Shown: piece by piece, positions 7,573 to 14,833 of the stretch
Numbering within the stretch: position 1 is the first letter of the stretch
Layout: the number at the start of each line of letters is the position of its first letter
Notes under the pieces: model-generated
Seen by the model: only the letters and a program-made list of their open reading frames with translations
The model's database searches: none
What the model was told of the DNA's origin: nothing
Program-made: the position numbers and the translations under genes
Origin: Synergistaceae bacterium
Lineage (GTDB): Bacteria; Synergistota; Synergistia; Synergistales; Synergistaceae
Assembly: GCA_031290815.1 (NCBI GenBank)
Contig: JAISLO010000139.1
Location: forward strand, 1-32,233
Direction of reading: 5' to 3'
Length of the DNA stretch: 32,233 bases

Positions 7573-8605
7573 TGACGCTCACCCCCAATGCCCTTATCAC
7601 CTTTGCTATGTTCATTGAAATCGGACACTTCGCCACGCACCTTCCGCAGCCAACGCAGGAGTATACTCCGTCGTTGTTGGCCGGGTAGTATATGAGCTTA
7701 TGCATGAATCGCTGTCTGAATCGTTCCATCTGGCTCTTTCGGCTGTTGCCGTGAGCCATGAGGGTAAAGTCAGAGTACATGCAGGAGTCCCAGCACCTGA
7801 ACCGCTGTATCCCGTGCCCGGTGTCGAAATCCTGAATGTCGTAACACTGACACGTCGGGCAGACGTATGTGCAGGTCCCGCAGCCGACGCACGCCTGACT
7901 CAGTTCCTTCCAGAGCGGCGAGTTGAACTTTTCGAGAAGAGCGCTTTCTTCAAAGCCGTCGAGACTCAGGTCGCCAAGCGGCAGCATGCTCAAAATTTCC
8001 CTCGAACGCTCGTCCTGTTTTTTGATTATCTCCAAATCCTGCCCAGTCGCCTGAACGAGGAGGTCCTTCACGGATTCTCCGAGTGCCTTGCCCTTCTCGG
8101 TCTTGCCGTCCCAATACAGATTGTCGCCTATTATGCGGATTGTCACGTCGCCCTGCGGTTCCGCGGCGTCGATGCCGAATACGCCGCAGAAACACGTCTC
8201 CTCGGGCTCGGCGCAGGCCATCGAGACGATAACACCGTTCTCCCTGCGAGCTTTGTAGAACGAATCAACCGGGTCGCAGAGGAATACCTTGTCCAGGATA
8301 TCCAGGCTGCGGGCGTCGCATCCGCGCACTCCGAACACGACAAACGGCTCGTTTTGATCACGGTTTTCGATGATCGAGATGTCCTTGCCCTGCCTCTTGA
8401 ACGCGACGATGTTCTCCGTCTGCGGAAAGAAGAAATCCTTGGCGGATTTCACGGTCTTGAGCTGATCAAGGCGAACGACCGCATCCGGCGTCCATTGGCC
8501 GAAATTTACCTGCCCGTTGTTGTCAATTGGCAGATAGAGCGTCCTGCTCGACGCTAGCTTCTGGAACAATTCGCCTATTTTATCCTTGGAAAGTTTCAGC
8601 ATCAT
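7565..8605 (-). CDS. flxB: 4Fe-4S dicluster protein, FlxB-like (AsrA / HydB family)
   Basis: A 346-residue iron-sulfur protein of the AsrA-like family that carries electrons between the flavin subunit and the Hdr module. The N-terminal domain contains the family segment FGVRGCDARSLDILDKVFL (~90-110) and a cysteine cluster CAEPEETCFCG (~150). The C-terminal half has two ferredoxin motifs, CVGCGTCTYVCP (~239) and CVGCGRCVAKCP (~317). The tool's start is a TTG; the ATG at 8603-8605 has GGAGG six bases upstream and shares one base with the flxC stop (TGATG). Paralogy with the next subunit makes the flxB/flxC naming less certain than the complex assignment. Confidence 0.8.
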   Translation of the reverse strand: MMLKLSKDKIGELFQKLASSRTLYLPIDNNGQVNFGQWTPDAVVRLDQLKTVKSAKDFFFPQTENIVAFKRQGKDISIIENRDQNEPFVVFGVRGCDARSLDILDKVFLCDPVDSFYKARRENGVIVSMACAEPEETCFCGVFGIDAAEPQGDVTIRIIGDNLYWDGKTEKGKALGESVKDLLVQATGQDLEIIKKQDERSREILSMLPLGDLSLDGFEESALLEKFNSPLWKELSQACVGCGTCTYVCPTCQCYDIQDFDTGHGIQRFRCWDSCMYSDFTLMAHGNSRKSQMERFRQRFMHKLIYYPANNDGVYSCVGCGRCVAKCPISMNIAKVIRALGVSVSV

Positions 8606-9588
8606 CAAGCTCCTCCTCTCTCATACACAACGCTTGGCTCAACGTCGCCAGTTTTGTACTCGGTCAGAGGAGATTTGCCTTCCACATCCGCGCCGGCCTG
8701 ATATTCGCCGTAAAAGGCGTTGATGTCCTTGATGAACTTGCGGTTTAAGAGGTGAAGAGGTATGTTCTGCGGGCAGACCCTGCTGCATTCCCCGCAGTCG
8801 GTACAGCGTCCCGCGACGTGGAAAGCCCGTATTATGTGGAACATGTTTTCCTCGAAACTGTCCGCGTTGGACTTGGCCTGAACTCCGGATCTCGGGTTGT
8901 CGAACACGCATTTGAGACACGAACAGACCGGACACGCGTTGCGGCAAGCGTTACAGCGAATACACCTCGACAGCTCCCCTCTCCAGAACGCGAACCGCTC
9001 GTCAGGGGTCATGCCCTCCAACTCGCCGACCTTCGCAAATCGATCGAGGGTATCCCATTGCCAGGGATCGTCAACCACCGCTAACTCGTCGTACACCTTG
9101 TGCTCACTGCCCTTGCAGGACAGGCACTTCTCCAGAAGGATGTCCCTCCTGGCAAGTGTCTTGTCGCCGTAGAGCGTGTGCGCGACCAGATCGTCGCCGT
9201 TCTCATCTAGCGATTTGATGCCCTTTACGCCAAGCGTCCTCAGCTTTTCGATGTCCAGCATTCCGTCGCATCCGACGCCTATCACGTAAGTGTTCTCCCT
9301 GTTTACCTTGTGCTCCCTCAAGAGGTGATTGAAGCTGTAGGTGTCGCAGGGCTTGAGGAAGACCAGAATCCGGCCCTCCTTCTTTGTGGCGTCTATGAGG
9401 TACTTGCTGAGCATGGCGGCGGAAAACCCGTTGTAAACTAGTCCGTCGAGAGATTCCTCGGTCTCGAAGACGGCGGGGTTGGGATCATAGTAAAATTCGC
9501 CGTTCTTCCAGCCCAGCACCCTGTTTACGGTTCCCTCACGCAATAATTCGCCCGCTCTGCTACGCATCATATCTCTGATTCTACGCAT
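8605..9588 (-). CDS. flxC: 4Fe-4S protein, FlxC-like (FrhB/FdhB-type)
   Basis: A 327-residue iron-sulfur electron-transfer protein. The N-terminal region has the FrhB/FdhB-like segment VFLKPCDTYSFNHLL and GVGCDGMLD. A middle CLSCKG is followed by CIRCNACRNACPVCSCLKC and by CTDCGECSRVCP, so at least two [4Fe-4S] clusters are expected. The ORF track begins much further upstream; the ATG at 9586-9588 (MRRIRDMM) is chosen because GGAGG lies seven bases before it. This start overlaps flxD by 22 bases; an ATG at 9568-9570 with ATGA coupling is the alternative. Together with FlxB and FlxA it makes the NADH-oxidising arm of the Hdr complex. Confidence 0.78.
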   Translation of the reverse strand: MRRIRDMMRSRAGELLREGTVNRVLGWKNGEFYYDPNPAVFETEESLDGLVYNGFSAAMLSKYLIDATKKEGRILVFLKPCDTYSFNHLLREHKVNRENTYVIGVGCDGMLDIEKLRTLGVKGIKSLDENGDDLVAHTLYGDKTLARRDILLEKCLSCKGSEHKVYDELAVVDDPWQWDTLDRFAKVGELEGMTPDERFAFWRGELSRCIRCNACRNACPVCSCLKCVFDNPRSGVQAKSNADSFEENMFHIIRAFHVAGRCTDCGECSRVCPQNIPLHLLNRKFIKDINAFYGEYQAGADVEGKSPLTEYKTGDVEPSVVYERGGA

Positions 9589-10022
9589 CGGATATCCTCC
9601 AGCCTCTTGCACTCTCCCAACGCGCTGATTGTCTCCGCGAATTGATTCATCGTGTTGGCAAACTTCGCGCCCTCCGCTGCGGAAACCCACTCTACCCTCG
9701 TGCGCCCCTTCTCTATGCCGAGAAAGTCAAGCATACTGAAGAGAAGGGCGGTTCTTCTGCGGGCGAAGTAGTTGCCCGAGGTGTAGTGGCAGTCTCCGGG
9801 GTGGCAGCCGCACATAATCACTCCATCCGCGCCCCTCTGAAAGGCTCGCAGGATAAAGAGCGGATTGACGCGGCATGAGCACGGCACGCGAATGACCTTG
9901 ACGTTGACCGGATAATTCAGCCGGCTAGATCCCGCGAGATCCGCGCCAGCGTAGCTGCGCCAGTTGCAGCAGAAGGCCACTATCAAGGGATTGAATGCGC
10001 CGCCTTTCTCGTTTATCGGCAT
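9567..10022 (-). CDS. flxD: MvhD-like [2Fe-2S] adaptor subunit (FlxD)
   Basis: A 151-residue MvhD-family protein, the small iron-sulfur adaptor that links an electron donor module to HdrA. Recognisable blocks are VAFCCNWRSYAGADLAG near the N-terminus, IRVPCSCRVNP (~45-55) and MCGCHPGDCHYTSGN (~70-84). The conserved CCNWC block has arginine (CGC) at its third cysteine, while the next block, usually CSG or CTG, reads CSC. The change could shift the metal ligand or be a real loss. The ATG at 10020-10022 follows GGAGGTGG and overlaps the end of hdrA by 10 bases; the longer ORF-track start is a shadow of hdrA. Confidence 0.88.
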   Translation of the reverse strand: MPINEKGGAFNPLIVAFCCNWRSYAGADLAGSSRLNYPVNVKVIRVPCSCRVNPLFILRAFQRGADGVIMCGCHPGDCHYTSGNYFARRRTALLFSMLDFLGIEKGRTRVEWVSAAEGAKFANTMNQFAETISALGECKRLEDIRCVESEI

Positions 10023-11998
10023 ATCGCGTCCACCTCCGCCATGATTTGCAGGTTTGTAAATCCTTTGAGGTCCATCGCTCCGGACGGGCATGTTACGGTG
10101 CAGGCGCCGCAGCCCTGACAGACCGCCTCGTTGACGCATGCCACCCTGCGCGTCTCCCTGACCCCGTGATCGATGACCATCTTATCCTCATAGGTGATCG
10201 CGCCGTAGGGACATACGAGCTCGCAGGAAGAGCAGCCGTTGCAGAGCGGCTCGCTGCAGCCCGCCACGCACGGGTTGCCCATCAGCTTGTCCTTCGACAG
10301 CAGCCCTATCACCTTCGATGCCGCAGCCCCGGCTTGCGCCACAGTGTCCGGAATGTCCTTGGGCCCCTGGCACAGGCCGGAGAGGAATATTCCGGCGGTC
10401 GGGCTCTCGACAGGACGCAGCTTGGGGTGCGCCTCCGTGAAGAAGTCGTTGGTATCCATGCTCGCCGTAAACATCGTGCCCAGACTTCGCGCCGTCGGAT
10501 CCGGCTCTATCGCTGCCGCCAGGACGACCATGTCGGCCTTGATCACGACCTGTTTATCGGCGATCAGGTCCGATCCCTGCACGATCAGATGCCCGTCCTC
10601 CTCGGCGACCTTGCCGACCATGCCCTTTATGTAGTGAACTCCGTACTCCTCGACGGCCCTGCGATAGAACTCGTCGAAGCTCTTGCCGGGTGTGCGGACG
10701 TCTATGTAGAACACATAGGCCTCCGTGTCGGGATACTTCTCCCGCAGCAGCATGGCGTGCTTCGCCGTGTACATGCAGCAGATCTTCGAACAGTACGTCT
10801 TGCCGCAGTCGACGGTGGCGCGCGAACCAACGCACTGCACGAAGACGACCGTCTTCGGCGGTTCGTGGTCGGACGGCCTGAGCACCTTGCCCTTCGTGGG
10901 TCCGGCGGCGTTGCATATGCGCTCGAACTCGAGCGACGTTATGACGTCGGGACACTGGGCGTACTGAAACTCGTCGTACCTCTCCATCGAGATGGGCTTG
11001 AAGCCAGTCGCCAACACGACGGCGCCGTACTGTTTCGTGATTATCTCGTCTTCCTGGTCGTAATCGATGGCCTTGGCGGTGCAAACCTTCTCGCATATTC
11101 CGCACTTGCCGGTCTTGAACTTGATGCAGGCATCCCTGTCGATTACAGGCACGTTGGGTATGGCCTGGGCGAACGGAATGTAAATGGCGCTGCGATTGCA
11201 GAGCCCCTGGTTGAACTCGCTCTTCGCGCTCTTCGACGGGCACTTTTCAACGCATACGCCGCAGCCCGTACACAGATCGGAGTTGACCGCGCGCGCGCGT
11301 TTTCTGATGTTTACGGTAAAGTTGCCGACGAACCCCGAAACGCTCTCGACTTCGCTGTATGTATACAAATTGATCTTCTCGTGAGCCGAAGCGTCCACCA
11401 TCTTCGGTGTGAGAATGCACGCCGCGCAGTCCAGCGTGGGGAACGTCTTGTCGAGCATCGCCATCTTGCCGCCTATGGTGGGGGTCTTCTCGACTATGTC
11501 GACCTCGTATCCAGCGTCCGCCACGTCGAGCGCGGTCTGAATGCCGGCGATCCCTCCGCCTATTACCAGAGCCCTCTTTATGACCGGGCTCTCGCCGGCA
11601 AAGAGCGGCACGTTGCGGTTCAGTTTGGCGACGGCCGCCCTTGCCAGAATTATCGCCTTTTCGGTACCCTCGCTCTTTTCTTTGTGAATCCATGAACACT
11701 GTTCGCGTATGTTGGCAATCTCGACCATGTACGGATTCAATCCGGCAACCGCCGCAGCCTTGCGGAAGGTGGCCTCGTGCATCCTAGGTGAACACGCGCA
11801 GACTACGATACCGGTCAACCCATGTTCTGCGATAGCGTTTCTGATCGCGGACTGTCCGCCCTCAGAGCACATATACTGGTAGTTTGTGGAGAACACGACG
11901 TTCGGCTCGGTCTTTACCGCCTCCGCGACGGCTTCGACATCGACCGTTGCCGCTATGTTGCTCCCGCACCAGCAGATAAACACGCCAATTTTTTGCAA
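10013..11998 (-). CDS. hdrA: Heterodisulfide reductase subunit A-like, FAD bifurcation subunit
   Basis: A 661-residue HdrA, the FAD protein at the centre of flavin-based electron bifurcation. The N-terminal domain (IGVFICWCGSNIAATVD) is followed by an FAD Rossmann motif VIGGGIAGIQTALDVADAG (~145). A ferredoxin-like insert carries CTGCGVCVEKCP and CIKFKTGKCGICEKVC, and the C-terminus has CSSCELVCP and CQGCGACTVTCP. Full-length compared with methanogen and bacterial HdrA. The tool uses a GTG at 12005-12007 that sits inside the ribosome site GAGGAAGTGA; a TTG at 11996-11998 is five bases after it and is my choice. It lies 42 bases after hdrC and overlaps flxD by 10. Confidence 0.93.
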   Translation of the reverse strand: MQKIGVFICWCGSNIAATVDVEAVAEAVKTEPNVVFSTNYQYMCSEGGQSAIRNAIAEHGLTGIVVCACSPRMHEATFRKAAAVAGLNPYMVEIANIREQCSWIHKEKSEGTEKAIILARAAVAKLNRNVPLFAGESPVIKRALVIGGGIAGIQTALDVADAGYEVDIVEKTPTIGGKMAMLDKTFPTLDCAACILTPKMVDASAHEKINLYTYSEVESVSGFVGNFTVNIRKRARAVNSDLCTGCGVCVEKCPSKSAKSEFNQGLCNRSAIYIPFAQAIPNVPVIDRDACIKFKTGKCGICEKVCTAKAIDYDQEDEIITKQYGAVVLATGFKPISMERYDEFQYAQCPDVITSLEFERICNAAGPTKGKVLRPSDHEPPKTVVFVQCVGSRATVDCGKTYCSKICCMYTAKHAMLLREKYPDTEAYVFYIDVRTPGKSFDEFYRRAVEEYGVHYIKGMVGKVAEEDGHLIVQGSDLIADKQVVIKADMVVLAAAIEPDPTARSLGTMFTASMDTNDFFTEAHPKLRPVESPTAGIFLSGLCQGPKDIPDTVAQAGAAASKVIGLLSKDKLMGNPCVAGCSEPLCNGCSSCELVCPYGAITYEDKMVIDHGVRETRRVACVNEAVCQGCGACTVTCPSGAMDLKGFTNLQIMAEVDAICR

Positions 11999-12040
11999 TA
12001 AACTCACTTCCTCATATCGGTTTGTTTCGATCCTCTGAGT

Positions 12041-12433
12041 CTACTTGCTGTACTTTCTGAAGGCGCTTACGATTAACTGTTGGGGTATACTCTCGTCCAG
12101 CAGGGCCGGAATCGCCTCCGGCCTCAGCCTGTTGCCTCCCTGCGGACGGACTACCTCCATCCTTACGGCCTCGATCAGGTGCGCCGGTTCCACGCCCCTG
12201 GGACAACGTTCGACGCACGCGAAACAGGACAGGCATCTCCACAGCGATTTGGATTGCAAGAGCGCCGCGATGTCGCCTTCCTCCACCATGGAGACGAAAC
12301 GGTGCGGGCGGATGTCCATCTCCGCGAAGTTGGGACACGTCGCCGAACACTTTCCGCACTTCATGCACTTCCTGACGTTCACTCCGCTGGTGCGGATTAT
12401 GATCTCCGTCAGCCTCTTCTCGTCAGCATGCAT
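12041..12433 (-). CDS. hdrC: Heterodisulfide reductase subunit C-like
   Basis: A 130-residue HdrC-type ferredoxin with two [4Fe-4S] motifs, CMKCGKCSATCP (~23-34) and CLSCFACVERCP (~67-78), which wires HdrA to HdrB. The ORF track starts at a TTG; the ATG at 12431-12433 (MHADEKRL) has GGGAGGG seven bases upstream and overlaps the hdrB end by 11 bases, indicating translational coupling. Length and motif spacing are typical. No transmembrane segment is present, so this is the soluble HdrABC type rather than HdrDE. Confidence 0.92.
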   Translation of the reverse strand: MHADEKRLTEIIIRTSGVNVRKCMKCGKCSATCPNFAEMDIRPHRFVSMVEEGDIAALLQSKSLWRCLSCFACVERCPRGVEPAHLIEAVRMEVVRPQGGNRLRPEAIPALLDESIPQQLIVSAFRKYSK

Positions 12434-13232
12434 GCACAAGCCCTCCCTCGCGCGCCTTCACGCCAAGCGCCTCCGCCAGGAGCTCAGTGAAATAAACCAC
12501 TGGGATCTCTCCGGTTCCATTCTCATTCAGGTTGTAAAGACAGAGCGGACACGCGGTGACGATCGTGTCGGCGCCGCGCCGCGCGGCCGAACTCATCACC
12601 TTTTTTGACATCTCGCGCGATATATTCTTTGCCTCGATTGAAACGTACCCGCCGCAGCACTCGTTGCGGTACGGATACCTAACGGGCAGCGCGCCGATGG
12701 AGGATATGAAATCCTCTATGATCGACGGATTTTCGGGATTGTCGAACTTCATCACGCCGCTCGGGCGCAGCAGCATACATCCGTAGTAGGCCGCGATCTT
12801 CCTGTCCTTCAGCGGATTGGTCACCCGCTCTTTGATCTTGTCAAATCCGACGGCGTCCCGCAGCATCTCTAGATAATGGACCACCGTGGTCTCTCCCGAG
12901 TACGGGGATTCGAGCTCCAGATAGTCGTTTACCTTCGCGCGCATGTCCGCGTCGGTCTGCATATCGTTGTTGACCCGTTTTATGACGTGATGACATGCCG
13001 AGCACAGCGTCAAAAGCTGCTGATTGCTCTGTTTGGCGCTGTCGAGCGCCCTCACTGCCGACAGCCTGGTCGCGAGCTCATCCCTTGCCAAAGGATAGAC
13101 CGCCCCGCAACACTGCCATTCCGGCAGTTCTTCCATGACGACTCCGAGCGCCTCCGCCGCTGCTCTTGCAGCCCAGTCGAGCTCGGAGGCTCTTGTTTTA
13201 AGCGTGCATCCTGGATAGTAACTGAACTTCAT
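12423..13232 (-). CDS. hdrB: Heterodisulfide reductase subunit B-like (two CCG domains)
   Basis: A 269-residue HdrB, the subunit with two cysteine-rich CCG domains that hold non-cubane [4Fe-4S] clusters where disulfide reduction takes place in methanogens. Domain 1 shows YYPGCTL, QCCGAVYPL and CSACHH; domain 2 shows YYGCMLLRP, ECCGGY and CPLCLYNL. The start is the ATG at 13230-13232 (MKFSYYPG) with GGAGAAG upstream. In a bacterium without coenzymes M and B its partner must differ; here the co-encoded FrdB-like subunit, or an unknown thiol, is the likely electron acceptor (inference). A 178-base gap separates it from mdh; I see no terminator or convincing promoter there. Confidence 0.92.
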   Translation of the reverse strand: MKFSYYPGCTLKTRASELDWAARAAAEALGVVMEELPEWQCCGAVYPLARDELATRLSAVRALDSAKQSNQQLLTLCSACHHVIKRVNNDMQTDADMRAKVNDYLELESPYSGETTVVHYLEMLRDAVGFDKIKERVTNPLKDRKIAAYYGCMLLRPSGVMKFDNPENPSIIEDFISSIGALPVRYPYRNECCGGYVSIEAKNISREMSKKVMSSAARRGADTIVTACPLCLYNLNENGTGEIPVVYFTELLAEALGVKAREGGLVHAC

Positions 13233-13410
13233 AACTTCTTCTCCAATCACGTTTAGTATTGGAATGACACCTCCCTCTCCTCGAGTAAAGGAGCGTTCTT
13301 CCCTTTTGCCTCCGCTGCCTTCAAATGTGTTCTAAGTTGCGCCGCGCCACAAACTCACACACACCTCCTCGCCGTCTCGTCAAATTGCGAAGGAATTGCC
13401 TGTCCTCCGC

Positions 13411-14352
13411 CTATATACCCTCAAAGAAGGGCTTGATCGCCTCGGCGCTCTTATGGAGCGCAGCTTCTTCATCGGGGGCGAGTTTTGGCAGCAGTCCGCC
13501 GGAGATTCCCTTCGCTCCCACCGCGAACGGGAGGCTCACGCATACTCCGCTGATCCCGTACTGGCCGTCGAGCACTTTGCCCACCGGCAGTATCTTGTTC
13601 GTGTCGTTCAGGATGTTCTTGCATATCTCGCAGACGGACAGCGCTATGGCGAAGAACGTTGCCCTCTTGTTCTTTATGACCCTGGCCCCTGCCTCTCGGA
13701 CGTCCGTGAGAACCTCGTCCTTCCAGTTCGGGTTCTTCTCGCCGGCGAACTGCTCGACGTATGTTGCCGCGTTCACGCCAAAGATGGATGACAGCGACCA
13801 CGGGATGAACGACGTGTCCCCGTGTTCGCCCAGAACGTACGCGTCTATGTTGGCGCAGCTTACACCGATCCGCTTGGACAGGATCGCGCGCAGGCGGGAC
13901 GTATCGAGCAGCGTCCCAGAGCCCACAACCCTGCCGGCCGGCAGGCCCGAGAGCTTCGTGACGGCGTATGTGAGTATGTCCACTGGGTTGCTCACCACGA
14001 CGTAGACGGCGTCGGGCGCGTTCTTGACTATCGGGGGCACGACGTCCTCTTTGAAGAGGGCGACGTTGGTATTTACGAGGTCGATGCGGGTCATCCCGGG
14101 CTGACGCGGCTTGCCCAGAGTGAAGACGACGATGTCCGAACCGGCCGCGTCGTCATAATCGCCCGCGTAAATCTTGAACGGTGCGACGAACGGGGCTCCC
14201 TGAATGATATCGTCCGCCTCTCCTATCGCCTTCTCCTTGAAGATGTCCACCAGGACTATCTCCGAGGCGACTCCCTGAACGGCGAGCGCGTACGCTGTGG
14301 TGGCGCCCACGTTTCCAGCGCCGAGAATGGTGATCTTTCTGCCCTTTGCCAT
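13411..14352 (-). CDS. mdh: Malate dehydrogenase (LDH/MDH superfamily)
   Basis: A 313-residue NAD-dependent 2-hydroxyacid dehydrogenase, catalysing malate = oxaloacetate. It has the nucleotide fold ILGAGNVGATTAYAL, the SNPVD segment and the catalytic histidine in GEHGDTS (~H177). Overall it looks like lactate dehydrogenase. In the specificity loop, however, it reads GKPRQPGMTR, with arginine (R83) where lactate dehydrogenases have glutamine (GANQKPGETR); arginine at this place selects dicarboxylates. The ATG at 14350-14352 has GAGGAGG seven bases upstream. It is the first gene of the long minus-strand operon and is preceded by an unusually long leader of about 240 nt from the predicted LysR-controlled start. 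Confidence 0.88.
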   Translation of the reverse strand: MAKGRKITILGAGNVGATTAYALAVQGVASEIVLVDIFKEKAIGEADDIIQGAPFVAPFKIYAGDYDDAAGSDIVVFTLGKPRQPGMTRIDLVNTNVALFKEDVVPPIVKNAPDAVYVVVSNPVDILTYAVTKLSGLPAGRVVGSGTLLDTSRLRAILSKRIGVSCANIDAYVLGEHGDTSFIPWSLSSIFGVNAATYVEQFAGEKNPNWKDEVLTDVREAGARVIKNKRATFFAIALSVCEICKNILNDTNKILPVGKVLDGQYGISGVCVSLPFAVGAKGISGGLLPKLAPDEEAALHKSAEAIKPFFEGI

Positions 14353-14494
14353 TAAAATTCCTCCTCAGTACAATTCAAACGCATGATCGAAGCGCTTGTT
14401 CCAGACATCTGCGGAGAGCGTCAGATTTGACGTCTCCGACAACACCGTTGATTCCTCACAACCCTTTCTTTATGACTAGCTGAAGACTTGACAC

Positions 14495-14524
14495 ATAATA
14501 ACAGACTGCGGCGCAATTATCCAA
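14495..14524 (-). promoter_or_regulatory. Possible second mdh promoter
   Basis: On the reverse strand TTGGAT (14519-14524) is followed after 18 bases by TATTAT (14495-14500). It would start transcription inside the long mdh leader, about 130 nt before the mdh ATG and independently of the LysR operator. Boxes are imperfect, so this is only a candidate. I see nothing else with clear structure in the 14353-14590 leader. Confidence 0.3.
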
Positions 14525-14596
14525 CGCAACGCACGGTATTTGAAATTTCTAGAAAGAGCTGATTCTCAAATAAAATAATGTCCCTTATCATAGATT

Positions 14597-14602
14597 GTTA
14601 TA
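14597..14602 (-). promoter_or_regulatory. -10 box of the LysR-controlled mdh operon promoter
   Basis: The reverse strand reads TATAAC at 14602-14597, with no good -35 box, as expected for an activator-dependent promoter. Its first base is 54.5 bp from the centre of the 24-bp operator at 14645-14668. That is exactly the same distance as in the nifJ promoter. The start of transcription would be near 14590, placing the operator centre at about -66, the usual LysR recognition-site position. Confidence 0.6.
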
Positions 14603-14644
14603 AGTTTAACTAATCTTTCCTCAGGGAAGAAATGTTTTTTTGGA

Positions 14645-14668
14645 ATATCGATATATCTATATCGATAT
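14645..14668. promoter_or_regulatory. LysR operator, copy 1
   Basis: A perfect dyad: the 11-bp arm ATATCGATATA, a TC spacer, and its reverse complement TATATCGATAT. It contains the LysR-type T-N11-A pattern. It lies between the divergent mdh operon and lysR, and 21 of its 24 bases recur in the second copy at 15777-15800 upstream of nifJ. It also sits just upstream of the lysR -35 box, so it could serve autoregulation as well. Confidence 0.8.
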
Positions 14669-14684
14669 AGCAATCTCATTATGA

Positions 14685-14714
14685 TTGACCAAATCGCTTG
14701 TGAAAAGATATACT
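14685..14714 (+). promoter_or_regulatory. lysR promoter
   Basis: TTGACC (14685-14690) and TATACT (14709-14714) are separated by 18 bases, a good sigma-70-type promoter. It would start lysR transcription near 14721, about 113 nt ahead of the chosen start codon. The LysR operator copy 1 is centred about 64 bp upstream of this start. Confidence 0.6.
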
Positions 14715-14833
14715 AAAGGTGTCTCACATATAACAGTAAGTTATGCTATCCGCAAGAGTACGGGCGTTCGCGGCGCTCAATTCAGTTCGTCTGCTGCGTG
14801 TCGTTGTTGAGGAATCGAGGAAGGTGGTACGTC

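Noticed and set aside
6730-8605. Reading the flxA/flxB pair as anaerobic sulfite reductase AsrA/AsrB
   Set aside because: No sulfite reductase subunit (AsrC) follows; the pair is locked into an hdrABC-mvhD-type gene string, as in Flx-Hdr complexes.
9995-11695. 566-residue plus-strand ORF opposite hdrA
   Set aside because: Antisense shadow of a GC-rich gene; low-complexity R/L/V/H-rich translation, no ribosome site, and hdrA explains the region fully. The same applies to the long plus-strand ORFs at 3398-4501 and 4369-5712.
13233-13410. Tiny ORF (MSLWRGAT) with a good ribosome site between mdh and hdrB
   Set aside because: Only eight codons, with no attenuator hairpin after it. The GAGGAGG is probably a chance purine run in this 178-base spacer.
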